Source: Juglans regia (taxonomy: Eukaryota > Streptophyta > Magnoliopsida > Fagales > Juglandaceae). Taken from it: a DNA stretch of 64,000 bases. Within the stretch, counting starts at the first letter, position 1. Each line of letters opens with the position of its first letter. Position numbers and translations under genes: made by a program. Shown here piece after piece: positions 54,866 through 64,000 of this stretch. A model generated the notes under the pieces. The model did no database searches and had not been told where the DNA came from. It saw nothing but the letters and a program-made list of their open reading frames with translations. Location of the stretch: the NCBI RefSeq assembly GCF_001411555.2, contig NC_049903.1:24998270-25062269 (forward strand), read 5' to 3'.

Positions 54866-57565
54866 CATGTGTGGCACTTTGTTGTAAAGAGCCTAGCGAG
54901 AATTCGTGGTAACAGGGATGCCAACCAGTTGGCAACACCCCAAATGTTTTGTCTGGTCTAGGCACATAAGTAAGGGATTAGTTGGAGACTAATACTAATT
55001 GTACCAGAGGCTTATAGCATAAGAAAATTCATTCATTAATAATAATATATACATATGTCATTGTCACTTCTTCCCAAATAATATTATACACTGTTATCAA
55101 TTCATCTCTTATATCATAATACAACAAACCGAACATGGTTTGTCGCCTAAACAAAATATACATCTTAACAAATATAAATAACTATTATCGAAGACAAACC
55201 TCCGTATCTACAACTTGGGAGGGGTCAGTTTTTCTTTCTCGGGAAACTCTGTTTGGGCTACATTTGCATCAAAATCTACGGTTTCGATAAACGAAACCGC
55301 AGGTGGGACCACCATAGTGAGACTCCTAAGAATCCCTATGGGTTAAAACCAATAAATGTACTATCAATGAGAGACAATGGAGATTAATATGCATGCACAA
55401 TTTTGTGTAAGTAAATTAGTGAACATATATATTTATACACGGCGAGAAGTCACCCTCTGAATAAAACTCAAGTATTGTGAGGATCGCACCAACAAAAAAT
55501 GACAGACCACCTTCCGAGGGTAAAGGGAAGGCAAAGAATAGAGCCTTTCCTTGGCAAGTGAAAGGCAATGATAATCTTCCCTCGTTGGTTTGGTGAAAAA
55601 CAAGGAGGAGAGATCTGCAAAGTGCAATTAGTCCAACGGAAGGGCAAGCGGCACCATATAGAAAGCTTGGTAGAAATATCTCAGCACAGGGTATAATAAA
55701 GGACATTTCATCTTGTGTCGAGCAACCAAACATTAGCGAGAGAATGAGCTAAAGAAGTTTGTAACTCGGATGATGGGCGAGCTACGAGCCTAAGGCGAGC
55801 AATAGTCAAGAACAAGACCTAGGCGAACGTACGAGCTTTTCGAGATAACATGGAAACGCTCAAAGGGAAGCCTTTTCGTATGCCAAAGCCCAAATTCCAT
55901 TTGAATTCACATTTGGAGCGGGTTTGCAGGTAAAGGCTACTACTTTGTAGACTGTATCTTCTAAACCCAAAAGTATGGCCCAATGCCACATATTGGAAGG
56001 CATGTACTTGGAAAGGACTGCGGATTAGACGCAAGGCAAGCTGCAGAGACGTTCGTGCCTTGTCCCATCAGAAGCATACCTGGCGATACTGCCCTATAAA
56101 TTGCTTAAGGTAAAAGCCAAAATCTCACGTTTGAGATACTGCGTGTTCGAGTTTATTTGGAGTCAAAATCTTCGAAGGAAACAAGAAGCTTTAGAAGGAG
56201 CAGCGCTAGCTCCACCATAGCATTTCTATTACTATGAGGTAGGCTACCTTCTAAGACGGAGCTGGGTATGTGGGTAAATGTTGTAGGTGTGTCATGGGTT
56301 TTGCATTACATATTCTATAGCCTTTCCCATTTCTATTCATGAAATAATAAATACTTTTTTTCATTATATTTATGAATATTTTTACTTCGTGATTTTAAGA
56401 TCTTGATGTTTGAATGGCTTAGATTGGTGATGTGGTGATTGTGGGCGTGAGCTTGTGTGCGTTTTACCATGTGTCAATCATCATGGACGAGTTGAGGATT
56501 CCCCGAGCCATTCCTACGATATGTTGCCACTAATGTCATATGGGAAGGAGAATGTCTCATGATGATTGGGGTGAAAAATTTTCATATTGGCTTCACTTAA
56601 TAGACGGGAAGGAAAAGGCCACGGACGTATCATGTGAAGTGTCTTCGAGCTGGTTGGTCGGGTAGACGTTCCCCAGTGCAACATATATATCTCTATGTAT
56701 TGTATTATTTGAAACTGTCGAATCAACTTGCACGTTAGTTGAGTGTGAGTGATTGCCCAAGCCAGACAGTGAAGTGATTTCCCCTACTTGGCATCTGTAT
56801 CTTTGTGTGAGATTTTATGTAATGAGATTTAATGAGATGAGATTCTATATGATGTAATACGATATAAGTTTTACATGCTTGAGAATATGGTGATTCCTCG
56901 CCATGTTTATATACTTTTTCACTTGTGATTCCTCGCCATAACTATGAATGCATGTGTTTTGCTCAGAAGGTGATTTCTCGCCATGCACAATACACATGTT
57001 CACAATAGTTTTACACGAAACAATGCATTACATCCTCACATACATTGTCTCTTATTAGCAGTCTTGTCATTGTTGTTTAATTTACCTAAGGTTTCATTTA
57101 TCGGAACTGTAGAATTAGATGTAGAGGTAGACCTAGGAAAAAAACTGAAGGAAGGACCAATCCCACCCGAGCAATAGATACAAAGGTATGTCTCCGTTGT
57201 TAGTAACTGTATTGTTTTATGGAGTTGTATTATTTTGTTCAGCGACCATTTATGTTCGGTCCTCCGTATTTGGATATAAGGTACAAATGAATGGTTTTAT
57301 ATATTTTTTGGGAAATAAAGTGACATATAAATATTTGGGTGAATAATAAATGAACCTATTTACATTTTAAACTCTTGTACAAATAGCACTTGACCTAAGC
57401 TTATTTCGTTGTCATTTTAACATCCATTTACTTACACGTGTACTTCCTTATGAACATTGCACACCTGATCCCGATCTAAATCCTGGGTGTTGCCAACCGA
57501 CTGGCACCCCTAGCACAATCGATTCTCACCAGGTCCTTTACCAAGTAAAGGGGTGCCATAAGTAT
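54866..57565. mobile_element. Unclassified block bounded by related inverted repeats
   Basis: The left boundary (GTGGCACTTTG... to AACCAGTTGGCAACACCC at about 54872-54940) and the right boundary (GGGTGTTGCCAACCGACTGG... to GGGGTGCCATA at about 57485-57563) are diverged inverted copies of about 75 bp. Between them are a perfect 8-bp hairpin at 55279-55299, an AATAATAAA word near 56345 and three copies of GTGATT(C/T)CTCGCCAT at 56890-56985. No domain is found. It may be a degraded DNA transposon or LTR remnants. Confidence 0.35.
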
Positions 57566-57689
57566 ATAAGCATGACAAAAAATCACTCTCAGCAAAACTA
57601 ATAAGAAATTCCTTACCAAGGCAAGGAGGAATCACCGTCTTATCAAATCTCATAAAGTCAACAATATCTCATCATATAAATCTCAGCGT

Positions 57690-57801
57690 GACCTCGCTCC
57701 AGCTGTTTGATTTGGACAGAAGTGTAGGTCGCTGACACTATAAGGATAGAAGTGTAGGTTGCCTATATGTTAGGATGAAGTAGGAGAGGCCTAGTTATTC
57801 G
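57690..57801 (+). pseudogene. Ty3/gypsy integrase C-terminal fragment, part 1
   Basis: Just before the copia element the frame reads GKCRLPIC-stop-DEVGEA, with several codons turned into stops. It corresponds to the YGRRCRSPLCWDEVGE segment of plant gypsy integrases. The same protein resumes at 62749. Confidence 0.7.
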
Positions 57802-58040
57802 TGTTACGGAGATAATTTAGGATATTATGGGATTTGATTATAATTTACAGAGATGTGATTTGGAAAATATTTTTTGTATTTTTTGTGATAATCTCCTCTC
57901 TAGCTAGATTAGATATAGCTGTAAATTATGTTGTAAATACTTACCTTGTATAACATAGAATCTGGGCAATAATATTGTGTATTATCTTCTATATAATGAA
58001 AGCAAACCCTCAGTAAAGGGTATTCAGACCAACTTTGATA
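57802..58040 (+). repeat. 5' LTR of the second copia element
   Basis: It starts TGTTACGGAGATAATTTAGG and ends in ACCAACTTTGATA, where the terminal CA has become TA. The primer-binding site TGGTACCAGAGCCCC follows immediately at 58041-58055. Confidence 0.88.
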
Positions 58041-58644
58041 TGGTACCAGAGCCCCTACTCTGTTTTTAGTCTCTGTGGTCTTAATCTCTGGTGTGCTTCC
58101 ATCGCTCTTCGTGAGAGTTTGTGAGTTGTTAGCGGGAAAACATTTTTTCCTATTTTCGCAAGTTTTTTTTCTAGTTCTTGGTCGAGAGTCGGAGCTCCAT
58201 ATGGTGTTCATCCTTTTGAGTTTGCCATTTCACTAGTTGTCAGAGCTCTGTCGGCGTTGTGAGTCCTACTTCTTATTGCGGGCTCCCTATTTTGGTGTAT
58301 ATGTGGTTGTCGGTGCTCTCTGTGGCAAACATCAGGTTCTGTGGTGGTGGTGAGGTGATCGGCGACTTCTGTTGTTGTCTATGCTTGGTGTTGGGCAGGT
58401 ATCCGATTATTTTGTGCTGAGCATTTGTCAATTATTTTTCTATGTCTGTGGGCTTCTCTTCTTTGTATTGCGTGTTTGGGCCTCTATTTCACTTGGAGTT
58501 GGAACTGATTTGATTTGGGCTTGTTGTTATTTCTTTTGACTGCTTGGGCTGGTTTTTTTTTAGTAGGCTTTCATCATATCTATTGAAAATACTATTGTAC
58601 GATTTACTGGAAAGAATTTTTCTACGTAAGAATTTCAATTTAAA

Positions 58645-59400
58645 ATGTTCTTGAAAGTGAAAGAATTATCAAATCATATTGATAGTTCTGTTCGAGTTCC
58701 CACTGATGAAAAAGAACTTGTCCAATGGGAGGTCAAGGATGCTAAGGTGATCTCCTATCTATTGGGGACGATTGAGCCCCATCTTGTCACAAATCTTCAA
58801 TGTTTTACTACAGCTCAGGCTATGTGGGACTACCTGCATCGTATTTATTACAAAGACCACAGCGCTCGAAAATTCCAATTGGAGTTGGAAATTAGCAATT
58901 ACAATCAAGGTAATTTGACTATTGAGCAATTTTATTATGGTTTTCTTAGTCTTTGGAGCAAGTATTCTGCTATTGTTCTTGCTAAGGTTCCCCCTGCGGC
59001 ACTCGCAGCTCTTCAAGCGGTTCATGCTGAGAGTCAACGCTATCAGTTTTTTATGAAACTTAGATCTGAATTTGAGCCTGTTCGAGCCGGTTTATTAAAC
59101 ATGTTCCTTATTTGGATATTTGTTTGTGAGATTTATTGCATGAAGAACAACGGTTATCCACTCATATGGGTATGACTTTTGAGAATGTCTTTTCTGAGAC
59201 TGTGAATGTAGCCTATGCAGCACAAGGGAGAGGGAGGAACAAGTTGCAATGTTTCAGTTGTAAGGAGTTTGGTCATATTACTCACAACTGTCCTAAGAAA
59301 GTTTGTAACTACTTCAAGAAAGAGAGTCATATCATCAAAGACTATCAAGTGCGGTCTCAGAATCACCAATCCCAAGCTTTCAAGCTATTGTTCAGTCTTT
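58645..59400 (+). pseudogene. Second copia gag with zinc knuckle
   Basis: The frame 58645-59175 has the UBN2-type gag core (KVISYLLGTIEPHLVTNLQC, AMWDYLHRIYYKDHSARKFQ). A shift near 59100-59135 leads to 59136-59402 with the CCHC knuckle CFSCKEFGHITHNC. Gag probably began a little upstream, near 58580. Confidence 0.85.
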
Positions 59401-59785
59401 GACTTCTTCTACGGCCCCCACTGTAAGCTCTAATTCATCTATTCTCACACCAGGAATAGTCCAACAGATGATTGTTTCTGCTTTTACGGCCTTAGGCATG
59501 CAAGGTATGGGTACTAACACAACTTCTTGGATTGTTGATTCGGATGCTTCTAATCATACGACTGATAATACGACAGGTCTCCATGGTGTTCGTAAGTATA
59601 AAGGCAAGCAAAATATTCTGATTGTTGATATTAGTACTCTTCTTATTACTGATGTTGGTAATTTGAGCTCTTCATTTCACGATGTTTTTGTCTCTCCTGG
59701 CTTATTTACCAATTTGATTTATGTTGGACAATTGGTAGATAATAAATGTGATGTTTATTTTTCTCGTGGTGGTTGTCTTGTGTAG
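59399..59785 (+). pseudogene. Second copia protease
   Basis: The piece contains SWIVDSDASNHTT, where the catalytic DSG is DSD. A stop at its end separates it from integrase. Confidence 0.85.
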
Positions 59786-59791
59786 GATCAG

Positions 59792-60752
59792 GTGTTAGGG
59801 ACAGTGATCGTGAAGGGGCCTAAAGTGGGACGTTTATTTCCTTTACAGTTTTCTATTCCTATTATTGTTTCTCTTGCTTGTACGGCTACGGCCAATAATA
59901 ATGAAGTCTGGTATAAGAAATTGGGTCATCCTAATTCTGTTGTCTTGGCTCATCTTATGAAACATGGTTTTTTGGGCAATAAAGATTCATTTTTCTCTTC
60001 TCCTGCATCTTTTGATTGTGCTACTTGTTGTCTTGATAAAAGTAAAACTTTACCTTTTCCTACGCATGGTAGTCATGCTTCTAATTGCTTTGAGATTGTG
60101 CATACTGATGTTTGGGGTGTGAGTCATGTTATTTCTCATGGTCAGTATCGTTATTTTGTGACATTTATCGATGATTATAGTCGATTCACTTATATATATT
60201 TTTTCTTCGTTCAAAAGCTAACATGTTTTTTGTCTTTCAAAAATTTGTAGCGCTTGTCGAGACACAGTTCAGTACTTGTATCAAAACTTTACGTTCCAAC
60301 TCAGGGGGGAGTACATGTCTCATTGTTTTTAGGCTTTTCTTCAGCAAAAGGGGATCACTTCCCAACGTTCTTGTCCCTATACCCCTCAACAAAATGGAGT
60401 TGCTGAGTGTAAGAATTGTCATCTCTTAGATGTTGTTCGTATTTTGTTGATTAATTCTTCTGTACCTTCTAAGTTCTGGGTAGAAGTTGTATCTACCACT
60501 ATCTATTTGATCAATCGTTTGCCTACTACCACTCTAAATTATGATTCTCCCTATTTTCGATTATTTGGTATATCTCCTGTGTATCAATCCTTTCATACTT
60601 TTGGGCATGTTTGTTTTGTTCATCTGCCACCTATTGAGCGTCACAATCTTGCTGCCCAGTCTGTCACTTTTGCCTTTATGGGCTATAGTCCTACTCAGAA
60701 ATGATTTTTTTGTTATTATGCTCATGCCAACATATTTTGTATCTCCCAGAAT
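59792..60752 (+). pseudogene. Second copia integrase
   Basis: GAG-pre-integrase (WYKKLGHPNSVVLAHLMKHG, CATCCLDKSKTLPFP) is followed by the core start FEIVHTDVWGVS and FVTFIDDYSRFTYIYFF. The second Asp segment reads TLRSNSGG in place of LRSDNGG. After shifts, VEVVSTTIYLINRLPTTTL and FGHVCFVHLPPIERHNL are readable. Confidence 0.85.
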
Positions 60753-61925
60753 GTGATTTTCTTCAAAAATCAATATTTCTTTCAATCTCAGGTCATTTCT
60801 AAATCAGTTTTGGTGTATCATAGACGTCTTCCTTCAATGCCCATTCCAGACACTGATCCGTCATCTGATTATGCGGTTCCTATACCTCAGCGCTCCACCA
60901 GGGTTACACATCCACTAGATAGGTATGGTTTTCCTCATACCTCACTTACTGTCACTCTCGACACAGTTTTTGTTCCTCGCTCTTATACCCAGACAGCCAC
61001 CCAAGCATGTTGCCAGCAGGCCATGCAAGAAGAAATCCAAGTTCTTCAAGACAATCACACTAGGGATCTTGTGACTTGTCCCTTTGGTGTCAAACCTATT
61101 GGCTATAAATGGGTGTACTCAGTCAAGTTTCAGTCCGATGGCTCACTGGACAGATATTATGCCCGTCTCGTGGCTCTTGGGAACTGACAGGAGTATGGTA
61201 TTGATTATGAAGAAACATTTGCACCTGTTGCCAAAATGACTACTGTACAGATTCTCTTGGCACTTGCTGCGTCGCAGGGGTGGTCTCTCCAGCAGAAGGA
61301 TGTGAAGAATGTTTTTCTACATGGAGATTTGAAGGAAGAAATCTATATGTCTCCACCTCCCAGCATGTTTGCTACACCTTCCTCAGAGGTTTTTCGGCTA
61401 CGCTGATCCTTGTATGGACTGAAATAGGCTCCGCGTGCAAGGTTCGTTAAATTTGGCTCTACCTTGCTTGCTTTTCATTTTACTCAAAGTCAGTTTGATT
61501 CCTCTCTTTTTCTTCGCAAGACTTCTGTAGGAATTATATTGCTTTTGGTATATGTTGATGGCATTGTGATTACTGGCTCTGATACTGAGTTAATTAAGCA
61601 ATTACAACAGCATCTCAAGGTTCGTTGTTACATGAAAGATCTTGGCCCCCTGCAGTACTTTCTTAGCCGAGGTGTAGATTACTCGATTGGTACATTGTTA
61701 CACCAGCACAAATACACACATGAAGTGATTTCATTGGCTGGTCTCCAATCGAGTAACTCTATTCTTACTCCCTTGGAGGTAAATCTTAAGGTTCGTCAGG
61801 AAGAAGGCAAACTTCTATCAGATCCATCCTTGTATCGGCAGCTCATTGGGAGTTTGAACTACTTGACGATTACTCGTCCTGACATTTCTTTTGATGTGCA
61901 GCAAGTCAGTCAATTTATGTAGGCC
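60753..61925 (+). pseudogene. Second copia reverse transcriptase
   Basis: Pieces at 60753-61187 (IGYKWVYSVKFQSDGSLDRY) and 61464-61922 are joined by readable sequence with stops ([36 protein letters not shown]). The catalytic box is YVDGIVITGSD, with Gly in place of the second Asp of YVDD. Confidence 0.88.
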
Positions 61926-62474
61926 CCCTGACATCTTCACTTAGCTGTTGTCCGCCGCATTATCCGATATCTGAAGGGCACCTCTACACGCTAGTTATTC
62001 TTTCCTACAGAATATTCCTTACAGTTGATGGGGTATAGTGATGCTGATTGAGCCGGATGTGCGGATACTCGTCGCTCTATTACTGGATGGTGCATGTTTT
62101 TAAGCAATGCACTCATTTCTTGGAAAAGTAAGAAGTAAGACAAAGTTTCCAAGTCCTCCACTGAGTCTGAGTATCGTGCTATGTCTTCCGCATGCTCTGA
62201 CATCACATGGCTTCGTGGGTTATTGGTTGAACTTGGTTTTCCTCAGCTTCATTCCACTCCTCTTCATGCTGATAATACCAATGCTATTCAGATCGCTGCT
62301 AATCCTGTCTTCCATGAGCATACAAAATATATTGAAGTCGATCGCCATTCCATACATGAGTCCTTTGACACACATGTAATTACTCTTCCTCACATTTCCA
62401 CTGAACATCAAACTGCCAACATATTCACTAAAGCTCTTCTCGGTACTGGCATCAACTCTTGGTTGACAAATTGA
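61926..62474 (+). pseudogene. Second copia RNase H
   Basis: Readable segments are RRIIRYLKGTS, YSDADWAGC with its Trp codon mutated to a stop, SSTESEYRAMSSACSDITW and ADNTNAIQIAANPVFHEHTK. The frame 62181-62474 ends just before the purine tract. Confidence 0.85.
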
Positions 62475-62512
62475 TGCTTCTTGATCTAGCAACATCAATT
62501 TGAGGGGGGATG

Positions 62513-62748
62513 TTACGAAGATAATTTACGATATTATGGGATTTGATTATAATTTACGGAGATATGATTTGGGAAATATTTTTTGTATTTTTTGTGATAA
62601 TTTCTTTTCTAGCTAGATTAGATATTGTTGAAAATTAGGCTGTAAATACTTACCTTGTATAGCATAGAATCTGGCAACAATATTGTAAATTCTCTTCTAT
62701 ATAATGAAAGCAAACCCTCAGTAAAGGGTATTCAGACCAACTTGGACA
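62513..62748 (+). repeat. 3' LTR of the second copia element
   Basis: The 236-bp copy starts TGTTACGAAGATAATTTACG and ends CCAACTTGGACA. Gypsy integrase sequence resumes directly after it. Confidence 0.88.
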
Positions 62749-62861
62749 ACTCGGACCAGAGATTATTCAGAAAATGACAAAACAAGTCAAACTCATTCGG
62801 GCATGGATAGCTATGGCCCAAAGTAGGCAAAAGAATTATGCCGACAATAGAAAGAGAGTTA
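62749..62861 (+). pseudogene. Ty3/gypsy integrase C-terminal fragment, part 2
   Basis: The frame reads FGPEIIQKMTKQVKLI and then AQSRQKNYADNRKR, the conserved segment after WDEVGE in plant gypsy integrases. It joins 57801 across the copia element and is cut at 62861 by a MITE. Confidence 0.85.
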
Positions 62862-63894
62862 GGGTACGTTTGGGTGTTGAAAAGTGTTGAGAAGTATTGA
62901 AAATGTTTGTGAATAGTTATAAGTAGAGATTGGAGTGAGTTTGTGGGTCTCATTGAGAGTATTTTGAGTTGTTTGGATGTGTGAAGTATGTTGAGTTGTT
63001 GACTTTTAAGTATGTAGTTGAAAAATGTGTGGGTCCCATAAATATTATAGTTATTTGATTTTTAATAATAAATATTATAATGATTTTATTTTATTTATAT
63101 ATTATAGCGATTTTATTTTTTATTTATATATAATAGTAACAAATATTTTTTATTTATATATTATAGTGATTTTATTTTTTATTCATATATTATATTGATT
63201 TTATTTTTTATTTATATATTATAGTGATTTTATTTTTTATTTATATATAATAGTGATAAATATTTTTTATTTATATATTATAGTTATTTTATTTTTTATT
63301 TATATATTATAGTGATTTTATTTTTTATTTATATATTATAGATATTTTATTTTTTATTTATATATTTTAGTGATTTTATTTTTTATTTATATATAATAGT
63401 GATAAATATTTTTTATTTATATATTATAGTTATTTTATTATAGTGATTTTATTTTTTATTTATATATTATAGTGATTTTATTTTTTATTTATATATTATA
63501 GTGATTTTATTTTTTATTTATATGTTATAGTGATTTTATTTTTTATTCATATATTATAATGATTTTATTTTTTATTTATATTTAATAGTTATAAATATTA
63601 TAGTGATTTTATTTTTTATTTATATATTATAGTGATTTTATTTTTTATTTATATATTATAGTGATGTTATTTTATTTATATTTAATAGTGATAAATATTA
63701 TAGTGATTTTATTTTTTATTTATATGTAATAGTGATAAGTATTATAGAATGTTTGTGAATAGTTATGAGTAGAGATTGAAGTGAGTTTGTAGATCCCATT
63801 GAGAGTATTTTAAATTGTTTGGCATGTGAAGCATTTTCAAAAGTACGAGAATACTTGGAAAGTGTTGAGGAATGTTTGGTACCCAAACATAGCT
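62862..63894. mobile_element. Tourist-like (PIF/Harbinger) MITE with internal satellite
   Basis: The 1,033-bp element has inverted ends GGGTACGTTTGGGT and ACCCAAACATAGCT and is flanked by TTA (62859-62861 and 63895-63897), the 3-bp target of PIF/Harbinger elements. GTTTGTGAATAGTTAT and AGAGATTG(G/A)AGTGAGTTTGT occur near both ends in the same orientation. The middle is a tandem array. Confidence 0.75.
63050..63745. repeat. 29-bp AT satellite array inside the MITE
   Basis: About 20 or more units begin TGATTTTATTTTTTATTTAT and end in ATATTATAG. Some units carry a shorter TAAATATTTTT variant. The unit order suggests amplification of larger multi-unit blocks. Confidence 0.9.
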
Positions 63895-63897
63895 TTA

Positions 63898-64000
63898 ACC
63901 TTCGAAGAGGGCGATTGAATGTACTTTAAGGTGTCCCCAATGAAGGGTGTTAAGAAATTTGGGCTAAAAGGAAAGCTGAGTCCAAGGTATGTTGGACCTT
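63898..64000 (+). pseudogene. Ty3/gypsy integrase C-terminal fragment, part 3
   Basis: After the MITE the frame reads LTFEEGD, a stop, then MYFKVSPMKGVKKFGLKGKL and SPRYVG. This is the GDxVFLKVSPMKG segment of gypsy integrase. It runs off the window. Confidence 0.85.

Larger units (their letters stand above)
57802..62748 (+). mobile_element. Degenerate Ty1/copia retrotransposon
   Basis: The 4,947-bp element has LTRs at 57802-58040 and 62513-62748, a primer site at 58041 and a purine tract (TTTGAGGGGGGA) before the 3' LTR. The flanks ATTCG (57797-57801) and ACTCG (62749-62753) look like a target duplication with one change. The LTRs differ by roughly 10% by eye. The coding region has many stops and frameshifts and two catalytic-site changes. 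Confidence 0.92.

Noticed and set aside
63050..63745. Regular repeats resembling a CRISPR array
   Set aside because: Units are directly adjacent with no unique spacers and lie inside a plant MITE.
1..64000. tRNA or rRNA genes
   Set aside because: No cloverleaf A/B-box pair or rRNA-like stretch was noticed on reading; the tRNA-Met matches are primer sites only.

Overview
The window reads as repeat-dense intergenic DNA from a woody dicot genome. It holds one intact host gene, a single-exon Nodulin-like/MFS transporter at 52360-54120 on the minus strand, plus fragments of three host gene families: a galacturonosyltransferase (GAUT) tail, a cryptochrome-2-like piece and a FAR1/FRS (MULE-derived) piece. 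Nearly everything else is mobile DNA. The AT-rich MITE family starting 'GTTTG...GATGAGATGAG' is one I associate with Fagales such as walnut or pecan, but that placement is from memory and weak.

Layout. 1-2606: 3' end of a Tat-type Ty3/gypsy element, with a broken antisense Transposase_28-like ORF followed by an LTR. 3187: a Helitron-like 5' end; a matching Helitron-like 3' end lies at 26884-26911. 3838-11960: an endogenous Caulimoviridae-type pararetrovirus (movement protein, coat/zinc knuckle, protease, RT, RNase H, a second ORF, promoter and tRNA-Met primer site). It is almost complete but circularly permuted, with an extra inverted leader fragment at its left edge. 11961-16999: a complete Ty1/copia element (276-bp LTRs, TSD TAATC) inserted at the right edge of the viral block. 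18055-23800: the end of a GAUT-like gene, split in its last exon by a complete chromovirus (18486-23763, TSD TAAAT). 23950-26427: probable solo LTR and MITEs.

27657-39167: a full-length-looking L1-type LINE on the minus strand (14-bp TSD, A tail). It is interrupted by a Ty3/gypsy element (30798-36658, TSD AGTAA), whose 5' LTR is itself interrupted by a non-autonomous hAT element (35805-36563, 8-bp TSD GATTGCAT). 40585-42480: CRY2-like and FRS-like gene fragments. 47260-49848: tandem-repeat-rich 3' region and LTR of a second Tat-like element. 52360-54120: the transporter gene. 54866-57565: an unclassified block bounded by inverted repeats. 57700-64000: a Ty3/gypsy integrase fragment interrupted first by a degenerate Ty1/copia element (57802-62748) and then by a Tourist-like MITE (62862-63894) carrying an internal 29-bp satellite.

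The autonomous elements all carry stops or frameshifts, so I see none able to move by its own protein. No single undescribed system stands out. The strongest leads are the permuted viral insertion with its 17-nt patch, the three-level LINE/gypsy/hAT nest, the GAUT fragment flanked by transposon-like ends, the in-frame 45-bp amplification inside a gypsy integrase, and the tandem-repeat arrays that may be seeding new satellites. All identifications were made by reading motifs; no database search was run.
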